Shown here piece by piece: positions 6,867-14,298 of a stretch of 14,298 bases of DNA. Made by a program: the position numbers and the translations under genes. This DNA is from Bacillota bacterium. GTDB lineage: Bacteria > Bacillota > Clostridia > DSM-8532. Below the pieces are notes generated by a model. The model was not told where the DNA came from. It worked only from the letters and a program-made list of their open reading frames with translations, and searched no databases. The stretch lies in NCBI GenBank assembly GCA_023426765.1, contig JAEZBW010000635.1, positions 1-14,298 on the forward strand. Reading direction: 5' to 3'. Numbering within the stretch: the stretch's first letter is position 1; the number at the start of each line of letters is the position of its first letter.

Positions 6867-9593
6867 ATGAAGAAGAGTAGCATTATTATTATCATCATAG
6901 CTGCTATCTTAATCTGTGTCTTTGCATATTTCGCCATATCAAGAGGTTTACACCCAGCAGAAGCCAATAAAGATGCCGAAGATCAAAAATATAGCAGCAC
7001 GTTAGTTCTATCTCAGGAAGGAACAGTATCCTCACCTGTAACAGCAGTAACACCGGATGCAACACCGACCGTCACTGAGGTACTTGTCCCAACGACTGGC
7101 TTGGTAGCTGATCTTAGCCCAACACCTGCGATATCGTCCGCACCTGTTCTTACTTCGACACTCATTCAAGAACCAATCGCAGCACCGGCAGATATATCTG
7201 CCCAAACCACGGAACAGGATGCTTTTGTAACTGCAAAACCAACAACTGTACCATCGTTGATGCCATCCCCAACCCCTCCACCGACATCAGCACCTACCTC
7301 AACACCAGGCTTTTCGCCCACTCCGGTTTCATCTCAAAAAATAACTCCCACTCCTGCAGTAAAATCCTTACCTTCACCAACGCCAGCGGCGAAAGCAAAG
7401 GAAGAAGCAAACACCTTAAAAGCCATAGAAGCTTCAATTCATGCGGAAGGGAACCATTGCCTGGTAATAACTTCGGACGGAAGCCTTTGGGCATGGGGAA
7501 CAAACAGCCATGGAGAGCTTGGTGACGGCACATACATCGATCGGAATAGTCCAGTGAAAATAATGGATAATGTTAAAACTGCTTCAGCCGGATGGATCCA
7601 CAGCCTTGCCGTAAAAAAAGACGGCACTCTTTGGGTCTGGGGCGATAATGAACACGGCCAGCTGGGAGACGGAACAACGAATCCGAGCATTCTGCCTGTT
7701 AAGTTAATGGATGATGTCAAAGCCGTATCGGCCGGTGACAGCTATAGCCTTGCCATTAAGAATGATGGCAGCCTTTGGGCATGGGGAGAGAACGGAAATT
7801 CAGAGTTGGGCGATGGCACAAAGATATCAAAAAGCACCCCTGTAAAAGTATTGGAGAATGTTGTTTCTGCGGATTCCGGCAGTCATTTCAACTTGGCCCT
7901 GAAGAAAGACGGGAGTTTATGGGCATGGGGCAATAATACCCGCAGTCAGCTTGGAACAGGAAAAAATGATTGGTTTGTTAGCACCCCGGAAAAAGTTATG
8001 GATGGAGTAAAAGCCTTTTCCGCCGGCAGTTCGCATGGCTTGGCTATTAAAGTTGACGGAAGTCTGTGGGCCTGGGGTTGGAATGCCTTCGGACAAGTGG
8101 GCGACGGTACTTACGAAAATAAGACAACTCCGGTGAGAATCATGGATACTGTGAAGGCAATATCAGCCAGTCAGGAGTGCAGCCTTGCGATAAAATCCGA
8201 TGGCAGCCTGTGGGCTTGTGGCTGGAATAATTACAGCCAGTTTGGTGTGAACAGGTCTGTCGAGCAGATTTCCACACCGCAAAAAATACTGGAAGGATAT
8301 TCAGGTGCAATCCATTCGGGCAGCAGCATAAACCTTGCAATTAAAGAGGATGGAAGCACATGGTTTTGGAAGAACAGTAAAAAGCCCATGGCTGTTGCAT
8401 TTAAAGATGATGGAAAGCAAAGTGATTCCAGTGTGGCTTCGAACCCCGCACCAAATTCGGTTTCGATACGCTTCTCCAATCCGGTTATAGAAGCTGAGGC
8501 AAGAAGATTATGCAAGAAGGCAAGCGGCGAACTATATCCGTCGGATCTGGAGAGCATTTCCGCTTTAACCCTTGATAACAAGAACATCAATGACATCAGT
8601 GATTTGAAATGGTTCAGCGGCTTGCTGTATCTTTACTTAAACGACAATGAGATAAGTGATATAAGCTCTCTGGGTAAGCTGGAAAAACTGAAAGCAGTAC
8701 AGTTAAACCAGAATAACATCAGCGACATCAGTGCTCTTGGAATGCTGAAAGATATAGAATCCATTGAGATAAGAAATAACTGCATTATTGACATCAGCCC
8801 GCTGAAAAATTTGGTTTCTCTTAAAAATCTCGATATATCACACAATCAGCTTAAGAATATTCAGCCGTTAAGCGCTTTACACAAGCTTGAATATATTAAC
8901 ATAAGCGACAACGAAATCGCAGATATCAGTGCGCTAAAGGAGCTGGAAAACCTGTTCAGTTTAAGTATACGCAACAATCCTGTTAAGGACATCTCAGTAC
9001 TTTCGAACCTGAAAAACCTGAAGGAGCTGTCTTTGTATGGTGCGATAAAAATTACCGATTATAACTGCATCAGAGAATTATATGACAATTTATCGTACAA
9101 GGATTTTGACATTAACGAACAACAAGCCATTGCCGACAAGGTGCGTGAAGCTGTAGCCATATCCATCTGGCCGGGAATGACGGATTATGAAAAAGTTCTC
9201 GCAATTCATGACTACATTGTTTCCCATACGAAATATGATATGGAGTCTCTGGTAAACAATGATTACTTACCCGCGAGGCCTTACGGGGTATTGGTTTATG
9301 GCAGGGGCATCTGCGCAGGTTATGCATCAACCTTTCAATTGTTCATGGATTACCTGGACATTGAATGCTTCTTCGTGGTTGGCACGGTTAATGACACCGG
9401 CAGTGATGTCAATCATGATTGGAATATTGTAAAAGTGGATGGTAAATACCGCCATGTGGATGTAACATGGGATGACTATAGCCATTTCCAGGTTGAGGAG
9501 ATTTACCATGATTACTTTTGCCTTACAGACGAACAGATCAGCATGAAATATCATAGCTGGAATCGGGATTTATATCCAAAATGCAGTGATTAG
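6867..9593 (+). CDS. Membrane-anchored RCC1-propeller / leucine-rich-repeat / transglutaminase-like protein
   Basis: This 908-residue exported protein starts at an ATG preceded by TAGGAGAG. Residues 5-25 are an uncleaved-looking hydrophobic anchor. Residues about 50-185 are a Pro/Thr/Ser linker suited to crossing the wall. Residues 192-508 carry seven RCC1-type blades (DGSLWAWG, QLGDGT), the last short, so they can close a seven-bladed propeller. Residues about 566-735 are seven to eight 22-residue leucine-rich repeats of internalin type (LxxLxLxxNxIxDIS). Residues about 765-905 are a transglutaminase-like cysteine hydrolase domain with the full triad: Cys816 (GRGICAGYA), His850 (NHDWN) and Asp865 (HVDVTWDD). 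Such bacterial domains act as proteases, peptidases or cross-linkers; which one applies here cannot be told. The two repeat domains probably bind protein or wall ligands. The SH3-type gene 47 nt downstream likely shares the transcript. Confidence 0.9.
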   Translation: MKKSSIIIIIIAAILICVFAYFAISRGLHPAEANKDAEDQKYSSTLVLSQEGTVSSPVTAVTPDATPTVTEVLVPTTGLVADLSPTPAISSAPVLTSTLIQEPIAAPADISAQTTEQDAFVTAKPTTVPSLMPSPTPPPTSAPTSTPGFSPTPVSSQKITPTPAVKSLPSPTPAAKAKEEANTLKAIEASIHAEGNHCLVITSDGSLWAWGTNSHGELGDGTYIDRNSPVKIMDNVKTASAGWIHSLAVKKDGTLWVWGDNEHGQLGDGTTNPSILPVKLMDDVKAVSAGDSYSLAIKNDGSLWAWGENGNSELGDGTKISKSTPVKVLENVVSADSGSHFNLALKKDGSLWAWGNNTRSQLGTGKNDWFVSTPEKVMDGVKAFSAGSSHGLAIKVDGSLWAWGWNAFGQVGDGTYENKTTPVRIMDTVKAISASQECSLAIKSDGSLWACGWNNYSQFGVNRSVEQISTPQKILEGYSGAIHSGSSINLAIKEDGSTWFWKNSKKPMAVAFKDDGKQSDSSVASNPAPNSVSIRFSNPVIEAEARRLCKKASGELYPSDLESISALTLDNKNINDISDLKWFSGLLYLYLNDNEISDISSLGKLEKLKAVQLNQNNISDISALGMLKDIESIEIRNNCIIDISPLKNLVSLKNLDISHNQLKNIQPLSALHKLEYINISDNEIADISALKELENLFSLSIRNNPVKDISVLSNLKNLKELSLYGAIKITDYNCIRELYDNLSYKDFDINEQQAIADKVREAVAISIWPGMTDYEKVLAIHDYIVSHTKYDMESLVNNDYLPARPYGVLVYGRGICAGYASTFQLFMDYLDIECFFVVGTVNDTGSDVNHDWNIVKVDGKYRHVDVTWDDYSHFQVEEIYHDYFCLTDEQISMKYHSWNRDLYPKCSD
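7440..8390 (+). repeat. Seven RCC1-type repeats (protein level)
   Basis: Blades of 46-50 residues recur, each with a core LAIKxDGSLWAWG and a G(Q/E)LGDGT turn ending in VKAxSAG. Blades 1-5 are regular, blade 6 is diverged (WACGWNNYSQFG) and blade 7 is cut short after TWFW. The DNA copies share runs such as CTTTGGGCATGGGG but have clearly diverged. Confidence 0.85.
8562..9060 (+). repeat. Leucine-rich repeat array, 22-residue internalin type
   Basis: Seven to eight consecutive repeats follow the pattern LxxLxLxxNxIxDISxLxxL with near-perfect 22-residue spacing. The final copy (LKELSLYGAIKITDYN) is diverged and acts as a cap before the transglutaminase-like domain. Confidence 0.85.
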
Positions 9594-9640
9594 AGCCTAT
9601 GTGTGGGTCGAAATATGAACATTGAAAGAGGTATGGATTT

Positions 9641-10450
9641 ATGAAGAAAAATTTAACGAGCAGGCTGGTATTCGGACTTTTCATATTCATGATGTTAGTT
9701 TCGCAAAGTTGTCTGACAGCCTTTGCAGATGTTGTCTGGGAACCGCAGTCTGACTTTTTCAAAAAGCATCAGAATGAGTGTAACTATGTTGATAATTTGG
9801 AACGAATCGCGAACGGTCCCGGAGGAAGTGTGAAAGTTTGGGAAAGTCCTGTGTCAGACAGAGTGATCGATACAATTGTCAATGGCCGCAAAGTTTTCGT
9901 TGGGTATACATACATAGATAAGCTTGGGCAGGAGTGGGGTCTTCTCTCAAGAGGCGACAAGAGTGGTTGGGTACCGATGGCGAATTTAGTTATCGATCCT
10001 AAAACGAAAAGCTTTTTTGACAAGTACAGAGATGTAATCCAAAATAGTGATCAGGATTTTACAGTCCCCGAAGGTATTGAAAGGATCTATTTGTATACGT
10101 TTCCGGGTTCGGGGGAACTCGGTGGCGGCGGTTCTGTCGGCGTTGGCGAAACTATCAGTACCGTGTCCTCTTTTACGGACAAGGATGGAAGGCAATGGGG
10201 TTATGTGATCTACTTCCGGGCCCAGGACGGGTGGTTATGCATAAGTGATCCGGGAAATGACAGGATCCCTGTGGATGAAGAGGTATTGGCAGGTGCTGTT
10301 ATGCCTCAGGAACCTGAAGTGATCATTACACCCCAATCTGAAAAGAACAACATGCTTATTCCGATAGCAATATTGGTGGTAGTGGTCGCTGGGGTGATGG
10401 TGATCCTTATTCGGGTTATATCCAAAAAAACAACAAAAACAACGGGATGA
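9641..10450 (+). CDS. Exported SH3-type domain protein with C-terminal membrane anchor
   Basis: This 269-residue protein has a signal peptide at residues 1-29 (cut after AFA). An ADVVWEP-xx-DFF motif follows, which I associate with a family of clostridial SH3-domain surface proteins. A bacterial SH3-like domain lies at about 58-117 (SVKVWESP...WGLLSRGDKSGWVP) and a second, weaker one at about 148-207 (QWGYVIYFRAQDGWLCI), with a Gly-rich insertion (GELGGGGSVG). Residues 238-260 form a membrane helix followed by a Lys/Thr tail, so the protein is bitopic with its SH3 domains outside. Such domains usually bind peptidoglycan or wall peptides. No LPXTG is present, and Cys24 is not in a lipobox context. 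AAAGAGG at 9625-9631 supports the ATG, and the gene sits 47 nt after the RCC1/LRR gene with no terminator between. Confidence 0.8.
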   Translation: MKKNLTSRLVFGLFIFMMLVSQSCLTAFADVVWEPQSDFFKKHQNECNYVDNLERIANGPGGSVKVWESPVSDRVIDTIVNGRKVFVGYTYIDKLGQEWGLLSRGDKSGWVPMANLVIDPKTKSFFDKYRDVIQNSDQDFTVPEGIERIYLYTFPGSGELGGGGSVGVGETISTVSSFTDKDGRQWGYVIYFRAQDGWLCISDPGNDRIPVDEEVLAGAVMPQEPEVIITPQSEKNNMLIPIAILVVVVAGVMVILIRVISKKTTKTTG

Positions 10451-10487
10451 TAAACAAGCTCTGCTTTGCAAACGTTTTAATTCTACG

Positions 10488-10516
10488 TTCCGTTTTACTT
10501 GGAACTGTGTTATAGT
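10488..10516 (+). promoter_or_regulatory. Weak candidate promoter upstream of the MFS gene
   Basis: An extended -10 (TG at 10508-10509, TATAGT at 10511-10516) has only a poor -35, TTCCGT (10488-10493), at 17 nt. The alternative pair TTGGAA (10499-10504) and TGTTAT (10522-10527) is about as good. The gap 10451-10628 shows no terminator I trust. Confidence 0.3.
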
Positions 10517-10643
10517 TGATGTGTTATGTAAAATACAGAGGACTTGTTTTCGATGTATTTATGATGACAAAATTTTGGTTAGAATGGTGACAATTAACTA
10601 TTCCTTGCACACAAAGATTTAAAACACCATGGAAGGTATTCAA

Positions 10644-11921
10644 ATGAAAAATATACTGCTAAAGCATCCATTACTACGCTCCCTTTTTGAACTTCGCGGC
10701 AACCCCCGTGCCTGTGTTTATACGGAACCGATGTGGGGTCTCTCCATGAACCTGTGTCTGCCTTATGCTACCGTATACATGCTTACTTTCGGCATGAATG
10801 ATGTTCAGGTGGGGATAGTCTCTTCCATTTATATGTTTTCTCAGATGATCTTCGCATTTTTATCCGGTGCTATTGTCGACAAACTGGGGCGCAGGAAAAG
10901 CACGGTGATATTTGATTTTCTGGCCTGGAGCGTTCCCTGTCTGATATGGGCGTTCAGTCAGGGTTTTTGGTTCTTTGTTGTGGCCGCATTACTGAACGGT
11001 ATGATGAAGGTTCCAACCGTATCCTGGGATTGTTTGCTGGTGGAGGATGCTCCGAAGGATAAAATCACCCATATCTATTCCTGGGTGATGATTTCCGCTA
11101 ACCTTTCCGCGCTGTTTGCACCAATATCCTCAATCCTGGTGGCAAAACTGACCCTTGCGCCGGCTATCCGTATCCTCTATATCAATGCATTTATTATTAT
11201 GACTGCAAAGCTGCTAATCCTGTATAAATTCTCAACCGAAACCAGCGTTGGTGTCATCCGGCGTGAGGCAACCCGGGACATGTCATGGCGTGAAATGCTG
11301 TCCGGTTATAAAAGCGCATTCCAAAAGATACGCACCTCCCGGGGTACAAAATTTGCAATCATCATCAGCATCCTCGTAGAGATTGTAGCCATGCTCGGAA
11401 TGACCTTCTGGCAGATCATTGCGTCCCGCCGCATCGGTGTGCCGGATACGCTGCTGCCCATCTTCCCGATGGCACGAAGCATCCTCTCCATTTTACTTTT
11501 CTTTACGGTTATATCGCGAATTAAGCAGTCTAAGCTGAAATGGCCATTATATGGAGGGTTTATCAGTTCCATCATCAGTTGTCTCCTGCTGATCTCAATT
11601 ACAAACACCAGTGTGTTGGGATATGTCATCTTATCGGTTTCCCTGGTTTTTGAAGCGCTGGGTGTGGCTGTTTTAGGTATGCTTCGGGAGTCTCTGGTTG
11701 CTATTCATGTAGACCCGGCTGAACGCTCGGGTATTATGGCTTTACTACAGACGACCGTGATGCTGGTGAGCGTGCCCTTTGGGTACATAGGTGGATTACT
11801 GAGCAATATTTCCAGGCTGCTGCCGTTTGTACTGAGTATTACGTTGTTACTGCTGGGTTTACTGGCGACGGCTTTATTCTATAGACAATCCTCCAATACA
11901 TCTGCGATAACCGAATCATAA
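10644..11921 (+). CDS. Major facilitator superfamily (MFS) transporter, substrate unknown
   Basis: This 425-residue, largely hydrophobic protein has about 12 membrane helices. The MFS motif A between helices 2 and 3 is GAIVDKLGRRKS (residues 75-86). A central cytoplasmic loop of charged residues (about 190-225, RREATRDMSWREM) separates the two six-helix halves. The ATG at 10644 is chosen over the in-frame ATG at 10629 because GGAAGG (10631-10636) lies 7 nt ahead of it; the earlier ATG overlaps that site. Nothing in the sequence or neighbours points to a substrate: drug or metabolite efflux and sugar uptake are all possible. The DUF2721 gene follows 100 nt downstream and may be co-transcribed. 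Confidence 0.85.
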   Translation: MKNILLKHPLLRSLFELRGNPRACVYTEPMWGLSMNLCLPYATVYMLTFGMNDVQVGIVSSIYMFSQMIFAFLSGAIVDKLGRRKSTVIFDFLAWSVPCLIWAFSQGFWFFVVAALLNGMMKVPTVSWDCLLVEDAPKDKITHIYSWVMISANLSALFAPISSILVAKLTLAPAIRILYINAFIIMTAKLLILYKFSTETSVGVIRREATRDMSWREMLSGYKSAFQKIRTSRGTKFAIIISILVEIVAMLGMTFWQIIASRRIGVPDTLLPIFPMARSILSILLFFTVISRIKQSKLKWPLYGGFISSIISCLLLISITNTSVLGYVILSVSLVFEALGVAVLGMLRESLVAIHVDPAERSGIMALLQTTVMLVSVPFGYIGGLLSNISRLLPFVLSITLLLLGLLATALFYRQSSNTSAITES

Positions 11922-11963
11922 AGCCCTGATGAAATCCGGAAGGTGTATAACTGCTGTCCATGT

Positions 11964-11991
11964 TTGTAATCTACACATGCGGATATATATA
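11964..11991 (+). promoter_or_regulatory. Candidate promoter of the DUF2721 gene
   Basis: TTGTAA (11964-11969), 16 nt, then TATATA (11986-11991), inside the 100-nt gap after the MFS gene. It is AT-rich and only partly consensus, so read-through from the MFS gene remains as likely. Confidence 0.35.
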
Positions 11992-12021
11992 ACATAAGCC
12001 ACATGGAAAGGGAGGATGTTC

Positions 12022-12408
12022 ATGGAACTTACGCTTACAACTCCGGCTTTGTTGTTTCCGGCGATTTCGCTTTTGATGCTTGCATATACCAATCGGTTTA
12101 TTGTTTTGGCACAGCTGATTCGGGATCTTTATGCGCGGTATAAGGACAATCCGGATGAAACCTTAAAAGGGCAGATCGATAACCTGAGAAAAAGGATAAA
12201 AATCATCAAATCCATGCAGGTTTTTGGAGCACTCAGTTTTTTCTTCTGTGTAACCTGCATGTTCCTCATCTTTGCCCGAATGTTCCTTGCAGCCGATATC
12301 GTGTTTGGTCTGAGCCTCGTTTTTCTGCTGATATCGTTGGGCCTTTTGGTATATGAATTACAAATTTCTGTGAAAGCATTGGATATCCAGCTAAAGGACT
12401 TTACCTAA
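12022..12408 (+). CDS. DUF2721 family small membrane protein
   Basis: This 128-residue protein has the DUF2721 layout. An N-terminal amphipathic or membrane segment (LTTPALLFPAISLLMLAYTNRF) comes first, then a charged helical stretch (about residues 36-65, DLYARYKDN...LRKRIKIIK). Two membrane helices follow, at about 66-92 and 94-116, with a short tail. The function of the family is not known to me. ATG 12022 is preferred because AAGGGAGG (12007-12014) then has a normal spacing of 7 nt; the in-frame ATG at 12016 would leave only one base. A strong terminator follows. Confidence 0.8.
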   Translation: MELTLTTPALLFPAISLLMLAYTNRFIVLAQLIRDLYARYKDNPDETLKGQIDNLRKRIKIIKSMQVFGALSFFFCVTCMFLIFARMFLAADIVFGLSLVFLLISLGLLVYELQISVKALDIQLKDFT

Positions 12409-12426
12409 GCAGGACTCGACTTTTAT

Positions 12427-12468
12427 AGCAGCGAAAGCAAATGTGCAAGCAGTTGCTTTCGCTGTTTT
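12427..12468 (+). terminator. Rho-independent terminator after the DUF2721 gene
   Basis: A perfect 12-bp stem, CAGCGAAAGCAA (12429-12440) and TTGCTTTCGCTG (12453-12464), is extended by a G-T and an A-T pair. It has a 12-base loop and is followed by TTTT. It begins 20 bases after the stop and separates the DUF2721 gene from the OFA transporter. Confidence 0.85.
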
Positions 12469-12595
12469 GATATTGCCGCTTCCGCCATGAGTATAAGGAT
12501 TCATTCATCGGTGTGCGGTTTGTAACCATGTGTCAACAAGGTATACAACCGTAACGTATGAAACAAAAAAAGGTTAAAAACAGTAAAAACCCAGA

Positions 12596-12624
12596 TTGTC
12601 GATGAAAAAAATATATGGTATAAA
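12596..12624 (+). promoter_or_regulatory. Promoter of the OFA transporter transcript
   Basis: TTGTCG (12596-12601), 17 nt, then TATAAA (12619-12624), with an extended -10 TGG directly before it. The transcript would start near 12631, about 370 nt ahead of the ATG at 13000. No better promoter was found closer to the gene. Confidence 0.6.
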
Positions 12625-12630
12625 TAATAC

Positions 12631-12987
12631 AATTCAATTATGCGGTTATACACAACCGCACCTCATCAATCTATGACAGCAAGGCGAGTTTAGCTCTCCA
12701 CCTCTGTAATGTAATGATAACCATAATCTATTAACCTGTGTTGGCAGGCACTTGCCTGACAAAGACCCTGTGATACGGTAACGGTGAAGCTGATACGCCC
12801 ATTCGTATACGGCTGATTAACAAAAAAACATTTGCTAATCAGCATGATCATATGAATAAGGGACGGATGGTTTCTTTGTGTTAGGAATTTTTAGCCGCTG
12901 ATTGGTGTGTTTTCTTACAAAATGCTGATATGACATAAATCAAATTTGAAGGTTATGGATCCATCCAAACCTTCCGGAATAAAAAAA
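12631..12987 (+). promoter_or_regulatory. Long structured 5' leader of the OFA transporter gene, class unknown
   Basis: The stretch 12409-12999 has no gene. It holds the terminator (12427-12468), about 125 bases in which I see nothing (12469-12595), the promoter, and this leader. Perfect inverted repeats in the leader are TGCGGTT/AACCGCA (12641-12647, 12654-12660), CAGGCA/TGCCTG (12745-12750, 12753-12758), ATACG/CGTAT (12793-12797, 12804-12808) and GCTGATTA/TAATCAGC (12812-12819, 12836-12843). Several arms have competing partners: CAGG at 12745 can pair with CCTG at 12735, 12755 or 12767, and CGTAT at 12804 with ATACG at 12773 or 12793. It matches no riboswitch class I know, and no T-run terminator is visible. 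Confidence 0.4.
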
Positions 12988-12999
12988 GGAGAGAAAAGA

Positions 13000-14244
13000 A
13001 TGAAACAACAGTACTCGTTTCGCATCGTACCTATCATCGCCGCAATCGCGATCCAGCTATGCCTTGGAACTGCCTACATCTGGAGTGTCTTTCAGGCGGG
13101 CATTGCTGAAAGCCTGTTCGGCGGCAACAATGCCAACGCAGCATTAACCTTTTCTATTTTGCTGGCAGTTTTAAGTATTGGGAGTACAATAGGCGGGAAA
13201 ATGCAGGATAAGATAGGACCCCGGTTAACGGTCATCATCGGGGGGTTGGTTCTGGCTCTTGGCTTTTTCCTTGCATCTTTTGCAACCCCATCAGCACCAT
13301 GGCTTTTATGGCTTACCTATGGTGTATTGGGTGGTCTTGGGATGGGCTTTATTTATTCCACAACCATTGCCTGTGCTCAAAAATGGTATCCGGACAAGAG
13401 AGGCCTTATAACGGGTGTTATTGTTTCTGCGCTTGGTTTTGGCGGGGTTGTTTTTACGCCAATCGTGGAGTCCGTCATTCGCACCTTTGGGAACGGCGTT
13501 GCCGGAAAGGGAGAATTGGTTTCCTTTAAAATACTGGCTCTTATATTTTTAATTGTTTGTACGGTAGGTGGCTGGTTTATTAAAAATCCGCCTTCAGATT
13601 TTGCCCCGGCAGGCTGGACACCGAAAAATACTGCTTCAGGAGCTGCTGCAATCAACATGATGCCATCACAGGCATTAAAAACCCCTCAATTGTACTTATT
13701 GACGTTTTCTCTGATGCTCGCCTGCATGGGTGGATTAATGATGATTGGTTTTGCGAAACCAATTGCTGTAGCGCGTGACCTTGCGAAAACTGCAACGGTA
13801 GGGGTGCTTGCAATCAGCATCTTCAATTCCTTCGGCAGGCTTTTCTGGGGGATTGTATCGGATAAGCTGGGCAGAAAGAAAACCATTGTGCTGCTCCTCT
13901 GCTTAACCGCTATTCTGTCTCTTTGTGTGAATATTGCCCGCGGATACATGATCTTTGTATTGATCGGATGCATCGGTTTTGCATACGGCGGTTTCTTAAG
14001 TACATTTCCCGCCTTTACCGCAGACCTGTTTGGTGCGAAATACAATGCAACCAATTATGGGATTGTGCTGGTTGGGTTTGGTATTGGCGCTGTGGTTTCG
14101 TCCTATATTGCAGGGTATTATAAAAATATCGCGGCTGCGGATATCAACCTGATGTTCCCGGCTTTCGTAATCGCTTCAGCTGCGGCAATTGTGGCGATTG
14201 TATTCATATTATTACTTAAGCCGGTGAAAAATCAAAACGCATAG
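13000..14244 (+). CDS. OFA-family MFS transporter (oxalate/formate antiporter-like)
   Basis: This 414-residue, 12-helix transporter has the OFA-family N-terminus (PIIAAIAIQLCLGTAYIWSVF), a motif A variant GGKMQDKIGPRLT after helix 2 and its second-half copy GIVSDKLGRKK after helix 8. Arg280 (SFGRLFWG) sits in helix 8. Helix 11 reads NYGIVLVGFGIGAVVSS with no Lys. In OxlT a helix-11 Lys is needed for oxalate, so this protein probably carries another small carboxylate or organic anion; that comparison is from memory. AGGAGAG at 12987-12993, 6 nt ahead of the ATG at 13000, fixes the start and rules out the in-frame TTG at 12946. The last 54 bases of the window after the stop show no clear terminator. 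Confidence 0.85.
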   Translation: MKQQYSFRIVPIIAAIAIQLCLGTAYIWSVFQAGIAESLFGGNNANAALTFSILLAVLSIGSTIGGKMQDKIGPRLTVIIGGLVLALGFFLASFATPSAPWLLWLTYGVLGGLGMGFIYSTTIACAQKWYPDKRGLITGVIVSALGFGGVVFTPIVESVIRTFGNGVAGKGELVSFKILALIFLIVCTVGGWFIKNPPSDFAPAGWTPKNTASGAAAINMMPSQALKTPQLYLLTFSLMLACMGGLMMIGFAKPIAVARDLAKTATVGVLAISIFNSFGRLFWGIVSDKLGRKKTIVLLLCLTAILSLCVNIARGYMIFVLIGCIGFAYGGFLSTFPAFTADLFGAKYNATNYGIVLVGFGIGAVVSSYIAGYYKNIAAADINLMFPAFVIASAAAIVAIVFILLLKPVKNQNA

Positions 14245-14298
14245 TTTTCATTAATAATCAGAATTTTCAGAGATATCGTGTATCTTTGGGATGTAGAC

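Noticed and set aside
10270..10450. LPXTG-type sorting signal or lipobox in the SH3-type protein
   Set aside because: No LPXTG-like motif precedes the C-terminal helix, and Cys24 in the signal peptide lacks the residues needed for lipidation.
12812..12843. GCTGATTA/TAATCAGC hairpin as an intrinsic terminator in the leader
   Set aside because: The stem is AT-rich with a 16-base loop and is not followed by a T-run.
12946..12999. In-frame TTG at 12946 as start of the OFA transporter
   Set aside because: It has no ribosome binding site and would add a polar 18-residue extension encoded partly by the AAAAAAAGGAGAG binding site of the ATG at 13000.
12631..12999. Known riboswitch or T-box in the OFA leader
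   Set aside because: I looked for the signatures of cobalamin, lysine, purine, SAM, glycine, c-di-GMP, fluoride, guanidine, THF, ZTP and T-box elements and found none; the region is reported only as an unclassified leader.

Overview
The window looks like chromosomal DNA from a low-to-moderate G+C Gram-positive anaerobe of the class Clostridia. The evidence is the strong AGGAGG-type ribosome binding sites, TTG starts, SLH (S-layer) domains, InlB-type repeats, a DUF2975/XRE pair and a DUF2721 protein. I cannot name the genus. All genes I can support lie on the + strand. I see no tRNA, rRNA, CRISPR array or transposase gene.

Layout. (1) 1-3852 is the 3' part of a very large secreted surface protein. 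It has a beta-rich N-terminal region I do not recognise, five InlB B-type repeats with two MucBP-like modules between them, and a C-terminal beta-helix-like region. A terminator hairpin follows at once. (2) 4054-5538 is a secreted subtilisin-family (S8) protease with three C-terminal SLH modules, a TTG start and no visible propeptide. A palindromic element is embedded in its last codons. (3) 5664-6698 is a tight, overlapping three-gene operon: a DUF2975 membrane protein, a small XRE-type repressor and a small membrane protein. A dyad overlaps its promoter. (4) 6867-10450 holds two cell-envelope genes behind a strong promoter: a membrane-anchored RCC1-propeller/LRR/transglutaminase-like protein, then an SH3-type protein with a C-terminal membrane segment. 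(5) 10644-12408 holds an MFS transporter and a DUF2721 membrane protein, closed by a clear terminator. (6) 12596-14244 holds an OFA-family MFS transporter behind a promoter and a leader of about 370 nt rich in competing inverted repeats.

Taken together, the first 10.5 kb is a cell-surface locus. It encodes an adhesin-like giant protein, an S-layer-associated protease and a multi-domain exported transglutaminase-like protein, with a small regulatory membrane operon in the middle. The last 4 kb is small-molecule transport. The candidates for undescribed biology are the leader RNA before the OFA gene, the RCC1-LRR-transglutaminase architecture, the dyad-controlled DUF2975/XRE/small-membrane-protein operon, and the palindrome that has become part of the protease reading frame.
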